A DNA stretch of 11,119 nucleotides from assembly GCA_964652975.1 (NCBI GenBank), contig CAZZCN010000086.1, forward strand, positions 1-11,119. The letters run 5' to 3'. How positions within the stretch are numbered: position 1 is the first letter of the stretch; every line of letters starts with the position of its first letter. This DNA comes from CAZZCN01 sp964652975 (GTDB taxonomy: Bacteria; Bacillota; Clostridia; Saccharofermentanales; UBA5734). A program made the translations under genes and the position numbers. The notes under the pieces are model-generated. The model did no database searches and was not told the DNA's origin. It worked only from the letters and a program-made list of their open reading frames with translations. This document shows, one piece after another, positions 7,688 to 11,119 of this stretch.

Positions 7688-7703
7688 AAGGAGTTTAGAT
7701 GTG
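7688..7703 (+). promoter_or_regulatory. Ribosome binding site that decides the SDR start
   Basis: AAGGAG at 7688-7693 lies 7 bp before GTG 7701-7703, a near-ideal Shine-Dalgarno arrangement. The alternative in-frame ATG at 7680 has no comparable site and would place the AAGGAG inside the coding sequence. GTG also puts the Rossmann strand (KKVFITGASRGIG) right at the N-terminus, as is usual for this family. Confidence 0.7.
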
Positions 7704-8366
7704 AAAAAAGTATTTATTACTGGTGCTAGCAGGGGCATAGGCGCCGCAACAGCTAAGAGATTTATAAACGAGGGATACCAAGTTATAATGCCGAGGCGAG
7801 AAGAAATGGAACTTTCCTCGCTTGACTCAATAAAACTTTATTTCGAAAATAACAGGAACCTTGATGTTGACTGTATTGTCAACAATGCAGGGATTAATCC
7901 GATTGCCGCCATTGAAGACATAAGTGAGAAAGATTTATTTGAAACTATGAACATTAATCTTGTTGCCCCACTTCTTATAATAAAAGCCTTGGTTGGCAAG
8001 ATGAAAAATAAAAATTATGGGAGAATAGTAAATATCGGCTCTATCTGGAGCGTGGTTTCAAAAGAAAAAAGAAGCGTTTATTCTATGACCAAGAATGGTA
8101 TTCATGGCCTCACAAACAGCTTGGCTGTAGAACTGGGCAAATTCAATATTCTGGTAAACACCGTATGCCCGGGATTTACAAACACCGAACTTACTAAAAA
8201 GAATGTTCCAGACGCTGAGGTGGAAAAAATAGTAAGAACAATACCACTTGGAAGATTCGCGGAACCTGCGGAAATAGCAGATGTCATATACTTCCTTGGC
8301 TCCGAAAAAAACACCTATATAACAGGCCATAAATTAACAGTTGACGGAGGTTTTACCGTAAAGTGA
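7701..8366 (+). CDS. Short-chain dehydrogenase/reductase (FabG-like SDR)
   Basis: This classical SDR of 221 residues is slightly shorter than the usual ~245. It has TGASRGIG at 7-14 for NAD(P) binding, NNAG at 61-64, catalytic S114, and Y127-SMT-K131, with the typical 13-residue Ser-Tyr spacing. It ends in KLTVDGGFTVK, the characteristic FabG-like tail. The enzyme should reduce a ketone or oxidise an alcohol with NAD(P)H in the cytoplasm. The SDR sequence alone does not tell a fatty-acid ketoreductase from a sugar or polyol enzyme, but its place between an aldolase and a cyclase argues for a role in the same small-molecule pathway. The start is GTG 7701, chosen by the AAGGAG site upstream; ATG 7680 would add seven residues. 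Its stop overlaps the next start (GTGA). Confidence 0.85.
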   Translation: MKKVFITGASRGIGAATAKRFINEGYQVIMPRREEMELSSLDSIKLYFENNRNLDVDCIVNNAGINPIAAIEDISEKDLFETMNINLVAPLLIIKALVGKMKNKNYGRIVNIGSIWSVVSKEKRSVYSMTKNGIHGLTNSLAVELGKFNILVNTVCPGFTNTELTKKNVPDAEVEKIVRTIPLGRFAEPAEIADVIYFLGSEKNTYITGHKLTVDGGFTVK

Positions 8367-9442
8367 AGATACGCTCACACAGCAAGGATTACGAGGTTGA
8401 GATAATTGAGAGTCTTATGCCCGAGCTGATAATGAATGACAGGAATAGCCTGATTGTCATAGACAAAATTGTTTATGAACTCTATAAAGATACCCTGTTT
8501 AGCAAACTTGATAACGACAGGCTTTTCTTGTTTGACGCAGTTGAAAATCAGAAGAGTCCTGATTCAGCTCTTGCGATATGCAAAAAAATGGCTGATCTCT
8601 CATTCAAGCGCAGCAATACCCTTGTTTCAATAGGAGGAGGGATAGTACAGGATATTACAGGTTTTGCAGCGAATATTTTTAACCGAGGCGTGAGATGGGT
8701 GTTTATTCCTACGACTCTGCTTGCGCAGTGTGACAGTTGCATAGGTGGAAAGACTTCTCTTAATTTTCTGGGATACAAGAATATGCTTGGCACATTCTTT
8801 GCCCCGGATAATATTTACATTTATCTGAATTTCGTGAATACTCTTAAAGATGACGATTACCTCAGTGGCATGGGGGAAGTGGCTAAATTCAACATAATGT
8901 CGGCTAAAGATGGGATTGAACTTCTAGAAAAAAACATGAGGAAATTGCTTTCCCGAGATATCGATACACTTAAGTTCTTTGTCCAGCGGTCGCTGGAATT
9001 TAAGAAAACCTTCATTGAAGAAGATGAGTATGACTTGGGGATAAGGAATCTTCTGAATTATGCGCATACTTTTGGACATGCTTTTGAAAAGGTGAGCAAC
9101 TATTCGATTCCCCACGGACAGGCAGTCACGCTTGGAATGATAACTGCAAATAATATCTCATGCAGCAGGAATATGCTTGTTAGAGAAATGCAAAAAAGAA
9201 TAGAAGATATTTGCCTGAATTTTTTATCAGTTGAAATGAGAAAAGAATGGTTTGATACAGGGAAAATAGTTGATGCCATGAGAAAAGATAAAAAAAGAAA
9301 ATCAGACAGTCTGGCCGCTGTCCTATTTTTTAATGATTATACCTTAAAAGTGGTTCAGGACATAGAAGAAAAGGAAGTAAGCACCAGCCTTTCAAACCTA
9401 ACATTAATTTTAAAACATCAAAATTTAATCCGAAATAAATAA
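8363..9442 (+). CDS. 3-dehydroquinate synthase-like sugar phosphate cyclase
   Basis: The 359-residue protein is a full-length member of the dehydroquinate synthase superfamily, which converts phosphorylated ketose or ulosonic acids into carbocycles using NAD and a divalent metal. GGGIVQD at 91-97 is the dinucleotide loop, IPTTLLAQCDSCIGGKT (ending T131) includes D124 and K130, and GEVAK (171-175) gives E172 and K175. IRNLLNYAHTFGHAFE gives R228, N232, H235 and H239, and PHG gives H251. E172, H235 and H251 correspond to the metal ligands, with the H-H spacing of 16 seen in fungal DHQS. Retention of these residues suggests activity on a DAHP-like substrate. The usual GD after the glycine loop is QD here. 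A shikimate-pathway AroB role is possible, but linkage to the aldolase and SDR points to a specialised paralogue. It starts at GTG 8363, overlapping the SDR by 4 bp. Confidence 0.83.
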   Translation: MKIRSHSKDYEVEIIESLMPELIMNDRNSLIVIDKIVYELYKDTLFSKLDNDRLFLFDAVENQKSPDSALAICKKMADLSFKRSNTLVSIGGGIVQDITGFAANIFNRGVRWVFIPTTLLAQCDSCIGGKTSLNFLGYKNMLGTFFAPDNIYIYLNFVNTLKDDDYLSGMGEVAKFNIMSAKDGIELLEKNMRKLLSRDIDTLKFFVQRSLEFKKTFIEEDEYDLGIRNLLNYAHTFGHAFEKVSNYSIPHGQAVTLGMITANNISCSRNMLVREMQKRIEDICLNFLSVEMRKEWFDTGKIVDAMRKDKKRKSDSLAAVLFFNDYTLKVVQDIEEKEVSTSLSNLTLILKHQNLIRNK

Positions 9443-9452
9443 AATTCGGATT
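9427..9452. repeat. Perfect 8-bp inverted repeat around the cyclase stop codon
   Basis: AATCCGAA (9427-9434) and TTCGGATT (9445-9452) are exact reverse complements with a 10-nt loop that contains the TAA stop. It could form an RNA hairpin marking the operon end. No T-run follows it, so it is not a standard intrinsic terminator; it may protect the transcript 3' end or be a recombination scar. Confidence 0.45.
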
Positions 9453-9488
9453 CGGCAGTATCACTTCTATTTCCGCAAAAGTAAAACT

Positions 9489-10108
9489 TTGCCAGTACTA
9501 GGCAGAGCTGGGTATTTACCGGGCGGTATTACAGAGGAGCGCCCGCTAGATTTTTATTCACCTTATGGATGCTTAAAAGGGTGCGCTGATCAATATGTCA
9601 GGGATTACTCCAGGATATATGGATTACGTACCGTTGTTTTCCGGCAATCCTATATTTATGGAACACGACAGTTTGGCATAGAAGACCAAGGTTGAGTGGC
9701 GTGGTTTACTATAGCAGCAATTACTGGACGGCAAATAACTGTATACGGTAACGGAAAGCAGGTGCGTGACGTTTTATTTGTTGAAGATCTCGTAAAAGCG
9801 TATGAAATGGCTTTTAAAGAAAGTAAAACAACATCCGGAAGAATATATAATATGGGCGGCGGACCGGATAAATCGATGTCATTACTTGAGTTATTAAGTT
9901 ATCTGGAAAAATTTTTACGCAAAAAAATAGACCTGGAATATTCTAATTGGAGGCAGACGATCAAAAAGTATATATCAGCAGTATTGATAAAGCAAAAAAA
10001 GATTTTAGCTGGGAACCGGAAATCAGCGTTGCAGGTGGAGTGAAAATATTGGAAAGATGGGTTAATGAAAACAATGAGATGATTTCGTCCTGTCTGGGAG
10101 GGAAATAA
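9489..10108 (+). pseudogene. Decayed CDP-tyvelose/paratose 2-epimerase-like SDR
   Basis: Only the C-terminal part of an extended SDR remains. Readable conserved blocks are ERPLDFYSPYG, ADQYVRDYSRIYGLRTVVFR, IYGTRQFGIEDQG, then after a stop VAWFTIAAITGR, GNGKQVRDVLFVEDL and NMGGG. This run is typical of CDP-tyvelose/paratose 2-epimerase relatives. The N-terminal Rossmann region, roughly 120 residues with the GxxGxxG loop, is missing. TGA 9693-9695 falls exactly where the family has Trp (DQG-W-VAWF), so a TGG to TGA change is likely. A one-base loss near 9951-9954 shifts the frame; the sequence resumes as DDQKVYISSIDKAKKDFSWEP and ends at TAA 10106-10108. The stretch 9451-9488 may hold further eroded remains in another frame (SISAKVK resembling STNKVYG), but that is uncertain. 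The product would be inactive. Confidence 0.8.
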
Positions 10109-10886
10109 TGGTTTTTATTATTGTGCCTGTCTACAATGAAGAACAAAATATTGCTACGGTAATTTCCGAATTAAGAAAATGTTAAAAAAACATGCCCTAT
10201 AAAATTATAGCGGTAGATGATGGCAGCAAAGACGGTTTACTTAAGATTTTAAAAGATAATTATGATTCAGATATCATAATAGAAGCCTATAAAGTCAACA
10301 TGAATGTTGGCGCTGCTTTTTCAACCGGTCTATTCCGGGCAATACACGAGGCGAAAAGCGATGAGGATATTGCCATCATTATGGAAGGGGATCAGACAAG
10401 TTCTACGAATGTCATTAATAATCTGATTAATGAAATTCAAAATAAACAGTTAGATATTGTTATAGACTCACGTTATAGGAATGAAGGTGGCTTTAAAAAT
10501 TTTCCTCTGTTACGGCGGCTCTACAGCAAAAATGCAAGTCGCCTGATGCGCAAGTTTTTCCCCAGCAAAAATGACATACTGGATTACAGTATATTTTTCA
10601 GGGCTTACAGAATGGAATTTTGCGAAAAGCTGTGGAGCATTTCGGTTTTTTCGGCCTTATACAGTCCAAAGGTTTTGTCGCTAACGCAGAACTGTTAATA
10701 AAACTCTCCATGTTGACCGATGAAATAGGTGAAATTCCATTTATATATGACTATGGCAAGAAAAAAGGGAAGAGCAAAATCCATATTTTTAGGACGATTA
10801 TAGTATGTTTTGTTGTTATTTCATACTTAAGAAGTATACATAAAAAAATATCACGCTTAAACTCAGACATCTCTGCAAAATCATAA
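10108..10886 (+). pseudogene. Decayed family 2 glycosyltransferase
   Basis: The gene begins at ATG 10108, overlapping the epimerase stop (TAATG). It reads VFIIVPVYNEEQNIATVI, the GT2 N-terminus. A TAA at 10183-10185 stops it after 25 residues; the same frame resumes directly with MPYKIIAVDDGSKDG and IIMEGDQTSS, the nucleotide-sugar and acidic metal-binding motifs. A second lesion, an apparent one-base loss around 10612-10620 after FFRAYRMEF, shifts the frame; the conserved sequence continues as LRKAVEHFGFFGLIQSKGF and VYDYG-like IYDYGKKKGKSK to the stop at 10886. The intact ancestor would have been about 260 residues, of the dolichyl-phosphate-mannose synthase-like type without a large membrane domain. 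A short protein starting at ATG 10192 could be translated but would lack both ends of the fold. It is probably non-functional. Confidence 0.8.
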
Positions 10887-11068
10887 ACCCCCACTGCGCG
10901 TAAAGGTCTAAAAATAATAGCTGAGAAATCTTAAGCTGCATCTATAGAACGAACGCTTCTATCTGTAGTTTTTGGAAGCTTTCAGCGTAAAAAATTCAAT
11001 TAATACAGTAGATTCAACGGAAAAAGTGGCAAAGAACATGGATTTTATAATTATAAATTAGGATTAAT
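10887..11068. other. Intergenic spacer before the last glycosyltransferase
   Basis: This 182-bp A+T-rich spacer contains no plausible gene. A weak 6-bp hairpin (ATAGAA 10944-10949 with TTCTAT 10957-10962) precedes a five-T run at 10969-10973, too weak to call a terminator. A 14-bp palindrome holding TATAAT lies at 11044-11057. Confidence 0.5.
11044..11057 (+). promoter_or_regulatory. Palindrome containing a perfect -10 hexamer
   Basis: TTTATAATTATAAA is a perfect 14-bp palindrome and includes TATAAT at 11046-11051. It lies 11 bp before the ATG at 11069. I see no recognisable -35 hexamer at 16-18 bp upstream, so promoter activity is uncertain. The symmetry could also make it an operator. Confidence 0.25.
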
Positions 11069-11119
11069 ATGAAAAAGATTAGCATAGTTACCGGCTGTTA
11101 TAATGAAGAAGGCAATATT
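11069..11119 (+). CDS. Family 2 glycosyltransferase, N-terminal fragment
   Basis: The first 17 codons run to the window edge in an open frame. ISIVTGCYNEEGNI is the classic GT2 opening: a beta strand followed by the YNEE-type loop that contacts the nucleotide-sugar donor. AGGA at 11060-11063, 5 bp before the ATG, is a modest ribosome binding site that supports the start. The rest of the protein lies outside the window, so its acceptor, any membrane segments and its integrity are unknown. It differs in sequence from the decayed GT2 upstream (VTGCYNEEGN against VPVYNEEQN), so it is a separate gene. Confidence 0.75.
   Translation, partial: MKKISIVTGCYNEEGNI

Noticed and set aside
9693..9695. 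TGA at a conserved tryptophan as evidence for a TGA=Trp genetic code
   Set aside because: TGA ends the Nudix, epimerase, ThDP and SDR genes normally, Trp is written TGG throughout, and nearby TAA and frameshift lesions show plain gene decay.
10183..10190. Phase variation of the glycosyltransferase through the seven-A run after the stop codon
   Set aside because: The TAA lies at the start of the run and the sequence after it continues in the same frame, so gain or loss of an A would not remove the stop. A second frameshift further on would also remain.
10944..10973. Intrinsic terminator after the decayed glycosyltransferase
   Set aside because: The stem is only 6 bp and A+T-rich, and the T-run is short and separated from the stem by six bases.
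1..11119. CRISPR array, tRNA, rRNA, insertion sequence or toxin-antitoxin genes
   Set aside because: No regularly spaced repeats of CRISPR length, no tRNA-like cloverleaf, no transposase motif with terminal repeats and no small paired genes were seen when reading both strands.

Overview
The window looks like part of a bacterial surface-polysaccharide (O-antigen or exopolysaccharide) locus, with every supported gene on the + strand. The gene content (GT-C-like membrane protein, GDP-mannose-type Nudix hydrolase, sugar-nucleotide SDRs, family 2 glycosyltransferases) suggests a Gram-negative organism with moderate to low G+C. Nothing in the sequence fixes the phylum. TGA is used as a normal stop at the end of several intact genes, so the standard bacterial code applies.

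Layout. 3-164: C-terminal end of an unrecognised gene. 165-328: spacer with a 9-bp tandem duplication and a possible promoter. 329-2389: a large polytopic membrane protein resembling GT-C glycosyltransferases. 2390-2684: spacer with small inverted repeats and a degenerate 9-bp tandem array. 2685-9442: a tight six-gene operon of Nudix hydrolase, NAD-dependent epimerase, ThDP-dependent acetolactate-synthase-like enzyme, HMGL-type aldolase with an extra C-terminal domain, short-chain dehydrogenase, and 3-dehydroquinate-synthase-like cyclase. Junctions are 4-bp overlaps or gaps of 3-31 bp, and the last four genes start with TTG or GTG. 9443-10886: a decayed module holding a truncated CDP-tyvelose/paratose-2-epimerase-like SDR with a TGA and a frameshift, then a family 2 glycosyltransferase with a TAA and a frameshift. 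10887-11068: spacer with a palindrome containing a perfect TATAAT. 11069-11119: start of another family 2 glycosyltransferase, cut by the window edge.

How the genes may work together. The four enzymes from 4244 to 9442 form a plausible carbon-skeleton pathway. An HMGL/DmpG-type aldolase could condense pyruvate with an aldehyde to give a 3-deoxy-2-keto acid, the kind of substrate a dehydroquinate synthase cyclises. The ThDP enzyme could add a two-carbon acyl unit, and the SDR and epimerase could adjust oxidation state and stereochemistry. I infer that the operon makes an unusual higher-carbon, branched or carbocyclic sugar for a surface glycan. The product cannot be read from sequence. This is the strongest candidate here for a poorly described system; the decayed genes downstream look like remains of an older or recombined glycan module.
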